Source: JAFGVL01 sp963663245 | GTDB taxonomy: Bacteria; Bacteroidota; Bacteroidia; Bacteroidales; Paludibacteraceae | Assembly (NCBI GenBank): GCA_963663245.1 | Contig: OY760143.1 | Coordinates: 2,418,001-2,482,000 of the forward strand | Direction: 5' to 3' | Length of the DNA: 64,000 nucleotides | Part shown: one piece after another, positions 39,420 to 47,323 of the stretch | Layout: every line of letters begins with the position of its first letter | How positions within the stretch are numbered: position 1 is the stretch's first letter | Translations under genes and position numbers: made by a program | The notes under the pieces: model-generated | Told to the model about the DNA's origin: nothing | The model's database searches: none | The model's input: only the letters and a program-made list of their open reading frames with translations

Positions 39420-40694
39420 ATGAAAAAACTACTTTTAATTGCAATTGCATTAATATCACTATCTGCAATTGCACAAGAAAAAAAGTTTGATGTAAAATTT
39501 AAAGGTTTTGTTAAAACGGACTTCTTTGTAGATACTAGAGATGTAGTAGATGCAAGAGAAGGACATTTTAACCTATACCCAAAAGCTGAAAACTTAGATG
39601 CTGCAGGAAAAGATATCAATTCGATTCCAAGCACGAACTTCCTTGCTATTCAGTCTAGAATCGGTATAATATTATCTGGACCTAACGCTTTTGGCGCAAA
39701 AACATCTGGATATTTAGAGGCTGATTTCTTTGGAAATGCTAATGGAAATTTTGACGATGTAAATGGGTTCCGTTTACGCCATGCTTTTGCTAAATTAACA
39801 TGGAAGTCTAATCAATTATTAATGGGGCAATATTGGCACCCAATGTTTGTTACAGACTGTTTCCCTGGAACCGTTTCATTTAACACTGGTGTTCCTTTCC
39901 AGCCATTTTCTCGAAACCCACAAATTCGATTTACTCAGAGTTTAGGTAAAAGTGCAAAATTATTTATCTCTGCTTCAACACAACGAGATTTTACGAGTAA
40001 GGGTCCTGAATCGGCATCGAAACCTACAACACCAATAGTAAGTAGTGAGTTTCTTAGAAACTCAGCAATACCAATGTTTCATGCGCAAATACAAATCAAT
40101 CCAGATTCTACTAATCATGCATTTGGTGTAGGTGTTGATTATAAATCATTACTTCCTTTAACAAGTACAACTGGTACTGGTGTTGGAGGTGGAACCTATA
40201 AAGCTACTGCTAGAATTAATAGTCTATCTGCTATAGCATACAGCAAATTAGACTTCAAAAAACTATCAATAAAACTAGAGGGTGTATTTGCCCAAAACGC
40301 ACATGATTTAACAATGATTGGTGGTTATGGACAAACAACTGCAATTGCAGACCCCATCACAGGTGAAGTCTCTTATGCAAATATTACAACTGCTTCTGGG
40401 TGGTTAGACATTGCTACGAAAGGGAAAAAAGTACAGTTCGGATTATTTGGTGGTTATGCTCAAAACTTAGGAGGAGAGAAAGATATTGCTAACTATTTTG
40501 CACGTAGCAACAATATCGATTATTTATATCGTGTTTCTCCACGTATTGTATTCCCTGCAGGCAAATTAACCTTAGCAATAGAAGGTGAATATACCGTTGC
40601 TGCATACGGAACAAATAACCTTGATGGTACTGTTGCTAATTCTAGCGAAGTGGCAAATTTTAGAGGTTTATTCTCTTGCAGTTACAAGTTCTAG
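39420..40694 (+). CDS. outer-membrane porin-like protein
   Basis: A 424-residue beta-barrel protein. The signal peptide ends near ISLSAIAQ; the mature part alternates short amphipathic strands and ends in SCSYKF with a terminal Phe, as in outer-membrane barrels. Motifs such as FKGFVKTDFFVDTRDVV, GYLEADFFGN, FRLRHAFAKLTW and LLMGQYWHPMF resemble DcaP-like porins. It starts 12 nt after the TPR gene and probably lets the substrate of the upstream symporter through the outer membrane; this pairing is inference. Terminator at 40711. Confidence 0.78.
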   Translation: MKKLLLIAIALISLSAIAQEKKFDVKFKGFVKTDFFVDTRDVVDAREGHFNLYPKAENLDAAGKDINSIPSTNFLAIQSRIGIILSGPNAFGAKTSGYLEADFFGNANGNFDDVNGFRLRHAFAKLTWKSNQLLMGQYWHPMFVTDCFPGTVSFNTGVPFQPFSRNPQIRFTQSLGKSAKLFISASTQRDFTSKGPESASKPTTPIVSSEFLRNSAIPMFHAQIQINPDSTNHAFGVGVDYKSLLPLTSTTGTGVGGGTYKATARINSLSAIAYSKLDFKKLSIKLEGVFAQNAHDLTMIGGYGQTTAIADPITGEVSYANITTASGWLDIATKGKKVQFGLFGGYAQNLGGEKDIANYFARSNNIDYLYRVSPRIVFPAGKLTLAIEGEYTVAAYGTNNLDGTVANSSEVANFRGLFSCSYKF

Positions 40695-40710
40695 AAATAT
40701 CACAATATAA

Positions 40711-40743
40711 AAAAACGCAGGCTATTTGGTCTGCGTTTTTTTT
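40711..40743 (+). terminator. terminator after the porin gene
   Basis: A 10-bp stem (AAAAACGCAG with CTGCGTTTTT) around a 10-nt loop, followed by a T run. Confidence 0.85.
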
Positions 40744-40761
40744 ATGCATATATTACTCCTT

Positions 40762-40983
40762 ATGGAAAAAGAAAAATTAGATGGACGTAAAAGGTCTCAT
40801 GTGAAAATTGGTCAGATTGTTGATATAGTATTAAAAAAGGACCAACGAAGTGGCGAACTCACAGAAGGTGAAATTAGTCGAATCCTAACGAAATCTGCTA
40901 ATCATCCACATGGCATTAAAGTTATGCTAAATACTGGAGAAGTAGGTAGAGTAAAAAATATTATTGAAGAAGCTGAAGAGTAA
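40762..40983 (+). CDS. ywbE: YwbE family protein
   Basis: A 73-residue protein matching the YwbE family (DGRKRSHVKIGQIVDIVLK, EGEISRILT and HPHGIKVML). The start is ATG 40762; the frame extends up to 40726, but that would run into the preceding terminator. The molecular role of YwbE is not established. No clear promoter box is visible between the terminator and the start. Confidence 0.85.
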   Translation: MEKEKLDGRKRSHVKIGQIVDIVLKKDQRSGELTEGEISRILTKSANHPHGIKVMLNTGEVGRVKNIIEEAEE

Positions 40984-41010
40984 AAATAACCACCTAAAAC
41001 TGATTACACT

Positions 41011-41250
41011 ATGAAACACTTACTATTAATTCTCACCGTATTCTTTCTTGTAGCATGTAGTAACAAGAAAAATCCAAATGAGAATATAAAATCAGATATA
41101 ATTATTGATTCTATAACTGAATATCTTACTGATACAACATGTTGTAACAATGTAAAAGAAGATTGCACCCTTACAAAATCTAAGTGTTGTGTTTCTGATA
41201 GTTCTATAATAGAAAAAGAACGCAAAGAGTTTTCTAAGTCAATAGAATAG
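41011..41250 (+). CDS. small cysteine-containing lipoprotein
   Basis: A 79-residue predicted lipoprotein: hydrophobic signal and lipobox LVAC with the lipidated cysteine at 16. The mature part is short, charged and carries two Cys-Cys pairs (TTCCNN, KSKCCVS) plus one more cysteine between them. It is related in plan to the next gene, so the two are probably paralogues. It follows ywbE by 27 nt. Not recognised as a known family; a metal- or thiol-linked role is only suggested by the cysteines. Confidence 0.6.
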   Translation: MKHLLLILTVFFLVACSNKKNPNENIKSDIIIDSITEYLTDTTCCNNVKEDCTLTKSKCCVSDSSIIEKERKEFSKSIE

Positions 41251-41284
41251 CAAACATTTTGAATAAGAATCCTTATTTTATTTG

Positions 41285-41292
41285 TATATTTG
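41285..41292 (+). promoter_or_regulatory. -7 promoter box of the Cys-Cys lipoprotein gene
   Basis: TATATTTG, a perfect TAnnTTTG box, 28 nt before ATG 41321. Confidence 0.7.
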
Positions 41293-41320
41293 TTTCCTAA
41301 ACTTATAAAATAAGAGCATA

Positions 41321-41569
41321 ATGAAAAATATTATTTTAATTCTATCCCTAGCATTTCTTGTTGGATGTAATTGCAATTCAAAAAAATGCGGAGATCAAAC
41401 AGGCATTGCTGATACAACTAAAGTAAATTGTTGTGATTCACTAAGCACTGACTCTACAAAAAAAGCTTGTTGTAAAGAAGCAGAAAAAAAGAAATGCTGT
41501 AAGGAGGACAGCACAGCAACAAAAGATTGCTGTAAAAAAGAAAAGAAAAAATGTTGTGACAAACAATAA
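41321..41569 (+). CDS. lipoprotein with repeated Cys-Cys pairs
   Basis: An 82-residue predicted lipoprotein (lipobox LVGC, lipid cysteine at 16). The mature part has 13 cysteines counting the lipid one, ten of them in five adjacent pairs: NCCD, ACCK, KCCK, DCCK and KCCD, separated by 6 to 11 lysine- and acid-rich residues. The pattern resembles a metal-binding or metallothionein-like tail, though adjacent pairs differ from usual metallothionein CxC spacing. I know no family for it. It has its own promoter and terminator and precedes an Rh-type channel gene. Confidence 0.7.
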   Translation: MKNIILILSLAFLVGCNCNSKKCGDQTGIADTTKVNCCDSLSTDSTKKACCKEAEKKKCCKEDSTATKDCCKKEKKKCCDKQ

Positions 41570-41571
41570 TC

Positions 41572-41600
41572 AAAAGCAGACTTAGTAAGTCTGCTTTTTT
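41572..41600 (+). terminator. terminator after the Cys-Cys lipoprotein gene
   Basis: A 12-bp stem (AAAAGCAGACTT with AAGTCTGCTTTT) and a tight loop, followed by a T run, 2 nt after the stop codon. Confidence 0.85.
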
Positions 41601-41726
41601 TGTGTCATAATGCTACGGCAACCTTTTATTTGCAATCATAAAGAAGCATAATCTCAATGCTTTATTTCTAATTGACATCATTTTAAATATACATTATAAA
41701 TCATCTAAACAATTAACGAGAATTTC

Positions 41727-42878
41727 ATGAAAAATTTTAAAACAAAGTTATGGGCTTTCACCTCATTTCTTTTTATTTCAGTACTTAGTGTCAATGCACA
41801 AGAAGTTGACCAATCACAAATTGCTTCTATCTTAGAAGTTGACCAATACAGTAGAGCCATTCATATTATGGCAATGTTACTTGTTGGTTTTGGTTTCTTA
41901 ATGGTATTTGTAAAAAAATACGGTCGCTCTGCCATTACAGCAACTTTCCTTTTAGTAAGTGTATCTATCCCAACTTATCTAGTAATTAAAGGGCTTGGAG
42001 TTTCTGAAGGAGTTAGCGAAATTGAACAATTTATTTTAGCAGAATTTGGTGCTGCCAGTTTACTTATTGCAGCAGGGGCTTTATTAGGTAGAATAAAGAT
42101 GTACCAATACATTGTATTGGGCTTATTATTTATTCCATTTTATATCTTAAATGAAATGATTGTACTAGATGATTGTTTCAACTTTGTAGGTAAAATTGCT
42201 GATACAGGTGGATCAGTAGTTATTCATGCCTTTGGTGCAATCTTTGGCATCTCAGCAGCCATCTTCTTAACAACTAAAAAACATATGGAGACTCCTATAG
42301 AAGCTGATGCTACTAGTGATCGTTTCTCATTACTAGGAAGTATGATTCTATGGATTTTCTGGCCAAGCTTCTGCGCTGCTTTAGTCCCAGTTGAAGCTAT
42401 TCCTGTGACAGTTGTAAATGTATTTCTAGCACTATGTGGTTCAACACTTGCCACTTATATTGTTTCTGTAAAAATAAGAGGTAAAATTGGCGCTGCAGAT
42501 ATTGCAAATGCAGCTTTAGCTGGTGGTGTTGCCATTGGTTCTACTTGTGATTTTGCTAGTCATCCACAAGCGATTCTAATTGGTGTTATTGCTGGAGTTC
42601 TTTCAACTATTGGCTTTGGTATCCTTCAAGAAAAACAACAAAAATTACATAAAATCATAGACACCTGTGGTGTTTCAAATCTTCATGGTATACCAGGAAT
42701 ATTTGGAGGTTTAGCTGCTATTGTTGTAGTTAGTGGACTAGATGTAGGTGCTCAACTAAAAGGCATCGCAGTTACAGTAGTTCTTGCAATCTTATCTGGC
42801 TTATTCACAGGTAAAATTGTTTCCTTATTTGGAAAAACTGAGGATATCTATGACGATGGAAATGAATTTACAGAATAG
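41727..42878 (+). CDS. Rh-type ammonium/ammonia channel
   Basis: A 383-residue polytopic channel of the Amt/Mep/Rh superfamily, with a signal-like first span ending near VNAQ. Several segments are closer to Rhesus proteins than to AmtB: VIHAFGAIFGIS (pore His167), the DRFSLLGSMILWIFWPSF segment near 198-215, NAALAGGVAIG, and IDTCGVSNLHGIPGIFGG (pore His320). The twin histidines of the pore are both present. It would conduct NH3 or possibly CO2 across the inner membrane. No glnK gene is adjacent, which also fits the Rh branch. Automated annotation would probably call it just an ammonium transporter. Confidence 0.88.
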   Translation: MKNFKTKLWAFTSFLFISVLSVNAQEVDQSQIASILEVDQYSRAIHIMAMLLVGFGFLMVFVKKYGRSAITATFLLVSVSIPTYLVIKGLGVSEGVSEIEQFILAEFGAASLLIAAGALLGRIKMYQYIVLGLLFIPFYILNEMIVLDDCFNFVGKIADTGGSVVIHAFGAIFGISAAIFLTTKKHMETPIEADATSDRFSLLGSMILWIFWPSFCAALVPVEAIPVTVVNVFLALCGSTLATYIVSVKIRGKIGAADIANAALAGGVAIGSTCDFASHPQAILIGVIAGVLSTIGFGILQEKQQKLHKIIDTCGVSNLHGIPGIFGGLAAIVVVSGLDVGAQLKGIAVTVVLAILSGLFTGKIVSLFGKTEDIYDDGNEFTE

Positions 42879-42900
42879 TAAAGCATTTAAAGTTTTATAA

Positions 42901-42938
42901 AAAAAACGTGAGCCTTAGTTGGCTTGCGTTTTTTTTTA
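42901..42938 (+). terminator. terminator after the Rh-type channel gene
   Basis: A 14-bp stem (AAAAAACGTGAGCC with GGCTTGCGTTTTTT, two G-U pairs) around TTAGTT, followed by a long T run. Confidence 0.85.
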
Positions 42939-42963
42939 TACTTTCGAGAAAAATAAAACAAGC

Positions 42964-44304
42964 ATGAAAATAAGAACGCAAAAAAGGTCGGCCGCTGATA
43001 AATTTATTATTGAACCCATACAACAGTTTATGGGTAATAGTACCGCCAGTAGTATTGTATTATTTGCATCTGCCTTTATTGCAATAATTATAGCGAATAC
43101 TCCTTGGGCAAATGATTTTCACCACATCTGGGAAATTGAATTAGGGCTTGGATTTGGTGAGCATGCCATCTCAAAAAGTTTACATCACTGGATTAATGAT
43201 GGATTAATGGCAGTTTTCTTCTTTGTAGTTGGGCTTGAGTTAAAAAGAGAAATTATCGCTGGAGAATTACGTGACCCTAAAAAAGCGATTTTACCTATTG
43301 TTGCCGCCATAGGAGGAATGCTTTTTCCTGCTATTATCTATTTAGCATTTAACAAAGAAGGAATTGCTTCTAATGGATGGGGTATTCCGATGGCTACTGA
43401 CATTGCTTTCGTCTTAGGTATTGTATACCTCTTAGGTAAAAAGGTGCCTCTTTCCTTAAAAATATTCCTTACCGCTCTTGCTATTGTTGATGATATTGGA
43501 GCCGTTTTAGTGATTGCTTTATTTTACACATCCCAAATAGACTATGCTAGTTTATTTATGGGTATGCTGTTTATTGGCGTTATGGTAGCCGGAAATTTAT
43601 TGGGAGTTAGAAATAGAGTCTTTTATTTTAGCGTTGGGATTGCTGGTGTATGGTTAGCCTTTTTAATGTCTGGTGTACATGCTACCATTGCTGCAGTATT
43701 ATCTGCAATGGTTATACCTGCTTCTGTAAAAGTAGATGAAAATGAATACAGCGAAAAGCTAGGAGGCTTACTCTCTGCCTTTAAAAAAGAAAACCCGAAC
43801 AACAAACCTACAGTTACTGATAATCAGATGCATATTTTAGAAAGCATTCGTAGTCTGACTAAAAAAGCTCAAACACCATTACAATTATTAGAACATAGCA
43901 TGCACCCCTTTGTAGCCTTCTTTGTGCTACCAATATTTGCTTTAAGCAACGCTGGATTTGAAATATCTAAAAACATATTTGATATTGTTCAAACACCAAT
44001 CTTCTTAGGGACCTATTTCGGATTGCTTGGCGGAAAAGTAATTGGAGTTTATGGCGTATCTGCTATTTTACTAAAACTAAAATGGGTGAAATTACCTGAA
44101 GGGATGACTAAATTGCATCTCTTAGGTGGAGGATTTCTTGCCGCAATAGGATTTACCATGTCTTTGTTTATTGCAGGACTAGCTTTTACTGACTATGTGC
44201 TCTTAGAACAAGCAAAAATGGGGGCCATATTTTCTTCACTTACAGCAGGAGTCGTAGGGTTTTTGATTATACGCAGAGCTTGTAAAATAGCTGGATGTAA
44301 GTAG
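42964..44304 (+). CDS. nhaA: Na+/H+ antiporter NhaA
   Basis: Electrogenic sodium/proton antiporter for pH and Na+ homeostasis. I place the start at ATG 42964 (MKIRTQKRSAADK), giving 446 residues; an upstream frame to 42919 runs into the terminator. Seen: FFVVGLELKREIIAGEL, the WGIPMATDIAFVLG segment, and the transport aspartates in LTALAIVDDIGAVLVIALFY. A charged loop of about 50 residues near 255-310 is a common variable region of NhaA. Confidence 0.95.
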   Translation: MKIRTQKRSAADKFIIEPIQQFMGNSTASSIVLFASAFIAIIIANTPWANDFHHIWEIELGLGFGEHAISKSLHHWINDGLMAVFFFVVGLELKREIIAGELRDPKKAILPIVAAIGGMLFPAIIYLAFNKEGIASNGWGIPMATDIAFVLGIVYLLGKKVPLSLKIFLTALAIVDDIGAVLVIALFYTSQIDYASLFMGMLFIGVMVAGNLLGVRNRVFYFSVGIAGVWLAFLMSGVHATIAAVLSAMVIPASVKVDENEYSEKLGGLLSAFKKENPNNKPTVTDNQMHILESIRSLTKKAQTPLQLLEHSMHPFVAFFVLPIFALSNAGFEISKNIFDIVQTPIFLGTYFGLLGGKVIGVYGVSAILLKLKWVKLPEGMTKLHLLGGGFLAAIGFTMSLFIAGLAFTDYVLLEQAKMGAIFSSLTAGVVGFLIIRRACKIAGCK

Positions 44305-44330
44305 TTTATAAGGAAATAACACTTATTCTT

Positions 44331-44696
44331 TCAGTCTGTTAAGATTGGATGAAAACCGCTTCTAATAATTATTTTAATGTCTCCTTTTGCCAAATTATTT
44401 ATATACTCTGCTTGTTCTTTAAATAATTCATCCGTTTTCTTTTCCCAAAACAATATTTTTTCCCTCTGACTTTTCTCCTCTAAAATTATATTAAATTTTT
44501 CAAGAATATCTACAAACTTAGACATATGAATTAACCTTGAAGCCGAAGAATTAAAAAGAGGATTTTCTTCCATCTTTATCAAGACATATCTATAGTGAAC
44601 AATTTTCTCTGGAATAGAAAATTTAAAATTACTTTCAGACACAATATAATTTCCCATATAATAAACAAAATAAACTATTTCGTTTATTATATGCAT
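44331..44696 (-). CDS. uncharacterised small protein
   Basis: A 121-residue reading frame I do not recognise. The first 20 residues are aromatic-rich; the remainder is charged and helical in appearance, with FVDILEKFNIILEEKSQRE suggesting a short coiled coil. No signal peptide or metal motif. It lies 38 nt downstream of the second Crp/Fnr gene on the same strand and could be co-transcribed with it. ATG 44657 is an alternative start. It could be a lineage-specific gene; support is limited to frame length and context. Confidence 0.45.
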   Translation of the reverse strand: MHIINEIVYFVYYMGNYIVSESNFKFSIPEKIVHYRYVLIKMEENPLFNSSASRLIHMSKFVDILEKFNIILEEKSQREKILFWEKKTDELFKEQAEYINNLAKGDIKIIIRSGFHPILTD

Positions 44697-44734
44697 TGAT
44701 AAATATCACAATAAACATCCTTTAACAAATAATA

Positions 44735-45376
44735 TTAAGTTACATTTCCTTCTTTATATTCTGTTCTAATTCTACTTAAAGTTTCTCTTGTTATATCTAA
44801 ATATGAAGCAATATAATGATGTGGAACCATTTCTAACAAATATGGTTGCATATGCATTAAATATTGATATCTCTCTTTTGCAGAAGCATGTTTACACATA
44901 CACATCTTCTTTTCTAGCCATCCAATATACGAAGAAAGAATAATAACTTCAATCTGATTCAACAATGGGAATTCTTTCTTTAAGCCCTCAATAAAAACCC
45001 ACCTTATAGCATATACAACAGAATCTTGTAATAATTGAATATTTTGAAATGTAGAAGTTAAAAGAGTTGATTCTTCATAAAAAAAAATAAACTCTCCCGA
45101 ACAAAAAAAATGATGTGTTATATCTACACCATCTTTATTCATAAAACTACGTGCTAAACCATCTTCTAGAAACCAGATATATCGTGGCACCGAACCTTCT
45201 TGATGCAAAAAACTACCCTTTGGATATTCTAATCTAACTATTTCTTCAAAACAATCAATACTCATATTCTCTTCAATCTCTTTAAAAAGAGATATTATTT
45301 TATCAATATATGGAGTCATATAATTATTAACACTTCCAGTTTTTCTCATATTTTTTTTCAGGATGTGTGAGAACAT
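44735..45376 (-). CDS. Crp/Fnr-family transcriptional regulator
   Basis: About 213 residues. A cyclic-nucleotide-binding-type sensor domain (YPKGSFLHQEGSVPRYIWF, GVDITHHFFCSGEFI) is followed by a helix-turn-helix with HHYIASYLDITRETLSRIR, the typical Bacteroidota Crp/Fnr recognition region. The frame opens with TTG at 45382, but ATG 45376 or ATG 45349 are better starts. A perfect palindrome lies about 90 nt upstream, next to a near-consensus -7 box, suggesting self-regulation. Targets unknown. Confidence 0.85.
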   Translation of the reverse strand: MFSHILKKNMRKTGSVNNYMTPYIDKIISLFKEIEENMSIDCFEEIVRLEYPKGSFLHQEGSVPRYIWFLEDGLARSFMNKDGVDITHHFFCSGEFIFFYEESTLLTSTFQNIQLLQDSVVYAIRWVFIEGLKKEFPLLNQIEVIILSSYIGWLEKKMCMCKHASAKERYQYLMHMQPYLLEMVPHHYIASYLDITRETLSRIRTEYKEGNVT

Positions 45377-45462
45377 TGGCAATTTAATATAATATAATAG
45401 AACATTTAGAGATTAGGTTTAATTCTTAAAAAAGTATTATTACAAATTAAAATATTTAAAAA

Positions 45463-45487
45463 CAAAATAACGTTGACATATGTCAAC
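45463..45487 (-). promoter_or_regulatory. palindromic operator beside a promoter box
   Basis: GTTGACATATGTCAAC (45472-45487) is a 16-bp perfect palindrome with the 5-4-5 layout of FNR-type sites (TTGAC-ATAT-GTCAA). One base downstream on the minus strand is TTATTTTG (45470-45463), one mismatch from TAnnTTTG. It sits between the expected -33 and -7 positions, where a bound protein would block transcription. Confidence 0.6.
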
Positions 45488-45581
45488 AGCCTAATTTTTA
45501 AATAAATTAAAATCTTATTTGTAGAATTAGCAAAATCACGAATGCCAGATGAAAATTCACCCCTAAAATGTAAAATAAAAT

Positions 45582-45607
45582 GCTTTCAAGAAGAATGAAT
45601 TGAAAGC
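45582..45607 (-). terminator. probable terminator of the suf unit
   Basis: An 8-bp stem (GCTTTCAA/TTGAAAGC) with a 10-nt loop downstream of sufE on the minus strand, followed by ATTTTATTTTA. Moderate strength. Confidence 0.5.
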
Positions 45608-45661
45608 TCAAAGATTGAAGAAAAATACTCTTATTTAATTGTGGAAAGAAAGGAAAAAACA

Positions 45662-46084
45662 TTATACTTGTTGTGCCTGAAAAGCCAAAGCATACAACTT
45701 CATTTGCTTCATCATAGCTAACATTCCGTTAGCACGTGTAGGAGAAAGGTGTTCTTTTAAACCTATTTGTTCAACGAAATATAAGTCTGTATCTACAATC
45801 TCTTGAGGAGTATGACCAGATAAAACTTCTACTAGCATAGTAGCAATACCTCCAGCAATATCCGTATTGCTTTCAGCCTGATACATCACCTTATCATCTT
45901 GCATCTCTGCTATTAGCCAGACCTTAGACTGACAACCCTCAATCAAATATTCGGGGGTTTTATATTGTGCATCGACACCTTTAGATTCCATTCCTTTATC
46001 AATGATTTGTTGGTACTTATCCAACCAATCTTCTAGGAATTCAAATTCGGCTATTATCTCGTCTTGTTTGTCGTTTATGGTCAT
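45662..46084 (-). CDS. sufE: cysteine desulfuration protein SufE
   Basis: Accepts sulphur from SufS and passes it to the SufBCD scaffold. It is 140 residues with the acceptor cysteine C51 in LIEGCQSKVWL, and the ADSNTDIAGGIATM-like segment (here ESNTDIAGGIATMLVEVLSG) and HLSPTRANGMLAMM in their usual places. Last gene of the sufBCDSE series, 15 nt after sufS. Confidence 0.95.
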   Translation of the reverse strand: MTINDKQDEIIAEFEFLEDWLDKYQQIIDKGMESKGVDAQYKTPEYLIEGCQSKVWLIAEMQDDKVMYQAESNTDIAGGIATMLVEVLSGHTPQEIVDTDLYFVEQIGLKEHLSPTRANGMLAMMKQMKLYALAFQAQQV

Positions 46085-46099
46085 GGGAAATCTCAGAAT

Positions 46100-47317
46100 T
46101 TATTGCTTAAACATCTTCTTGGCACGTTCGATACCAGCCACAAAGATATCAATTTCTTCTGTAGTATTATAAATTCCGAAGGATGCTCTTACTGTTCCTT
46201 CTATTCCGAAGGCTTCCATTACTGGTTGAGCACAGTGATGTCCGGTACGTACAGCTACGCCCAGCTTATCTAATATGGAGCCTAAATCGTACGGATGTAC
46301 CGTTCCTATTAAGAAAGAAACCAAGCCACTTTTTTGGGGTGCTTGTCCAATAAAACGGATATTGTCAAATTGTTGTAGTTTCTCTGTAGCATATTGTAGC
46401 AATTGATGCTCATGGGCAGCAATATTATCTAATCCAATAGCAGACACATAACGTAAGGCTTCAGCTAAAGCCGTTGATCCAATAAAGTCTGGCGTACCTG
46501 CTTCAAACTTAAATGGCAGTACATTATAAGTGGTCTTTTCAAAGCTCACTTTATCAATCATTTCACCACCACCTTGGTAAGGAGGAAGCCTATCTAGCAA
46601 GTCTTCTTTTCCATATAACACACCTATTCCTGTTGGCCCGTATACCTTATGACCTGAAAATACAAAGAAGTCGGCATCCAAATCTTGCACATCTACTTTT
46701 GCATGCGGCACCGATTGTGCGCCATCTACTAAAACAAGAATATCTTGCGCGTGTGCTTTGGTAATTATTTCTTTGATTGGATTAACTGTTCCTAAAGAAT
46801 TTGCAATATGTGTACAGCTAATCAGTTTTGTTTTTGCGGTAATTAAAGCATCTAATTCGTTCATCTTTAACACCCCTTTTTCATCAAACGGAAGTACTTT
46901 AATTACAATTCCTTTTTTGTCACGCAACATTTGCCACGGAACTATATTAGAATGATGTTCCATTTGAGTTAAGATAATCTCATCACCCTCTTGTAATAAT
47001 TCCCCAAATGAAGAAGCAACTAAATTAATGGCCTCTGTGGTTCCTCTAGTAAATATAATTTCTGATGTAGAATTAGCGTTAAGGAAAGTGCGCACTTCTT
47101 CACGTGCATTTTCGTGTGCTTCAGTAGCTTCTTGACTTAAGAAATGTACGCCACGATGAATATTAGCATTGCGTTTAAAATATCCTTCTTCAATTTTCGC
47201 AACAACCTGCTTCGGTTTCTGAGTAGTTGCAGCATTATCAAAATACACCAAGGGCTTACCGTATACTGTTTCATTCAGAATAGGAAAATCAGCTCTTATT
47301 TTTTGAGTATCTAACAT
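46100..47317 (-). CDS. sufS: cysteine desulfurase SufS
   Basis: PLP enzyme that mobilises sulphur from cysteine for Fe-S cluster assembly. The ATG at 47317 gives 405 residues; a TTG one codon earlier is not needed. Seen: DNAATTQKPK near the start, the PLP lysine in SGHKVYGPTGIGVLYG, and the persulphide cysteine in RTGHHCAQPVMEAFG. The single-loop class II desulfurase architecture and the SufE partner gene agree. Confidence 0.96.
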   Translation of the reverse strand: MLDTQKIRADFPILNETVYGKPLVYFDNAATTQKPKQVVAKIEEGYFKRNANIHRGVHFLSQEATEAHENAREEVRTFLNANSTSEIIFTRGTTEAINLVASSFGELLQEGDEIILTQMEHHSNIVPWQMLRDKKGIVIKVLPFDEKGVLKMNELDALITAKTKLISCTHIANSLGTVNPIKEIITKAHAQDILVLVDGAQSVPHAKVDVQDLDADFFVFSGHKVYGPTGIGVLYGKEDLLDRLPPYQGGGEMIDKVSFEKTTYNVLPFKFEAGTPDFIGSTALAEALRYVSAIGLDNIAAHEHQLLQYATEKLQQFDNIRFIGQAPQKSGLVSFLIGTVHPYDLGSILDKLGVAVRTGHHCAQPVMEAFGIEGTVRASFGIYNTTEEIDIFVAGIERAKKMFKQ

Positions 47318-47323
47318 CAATTA

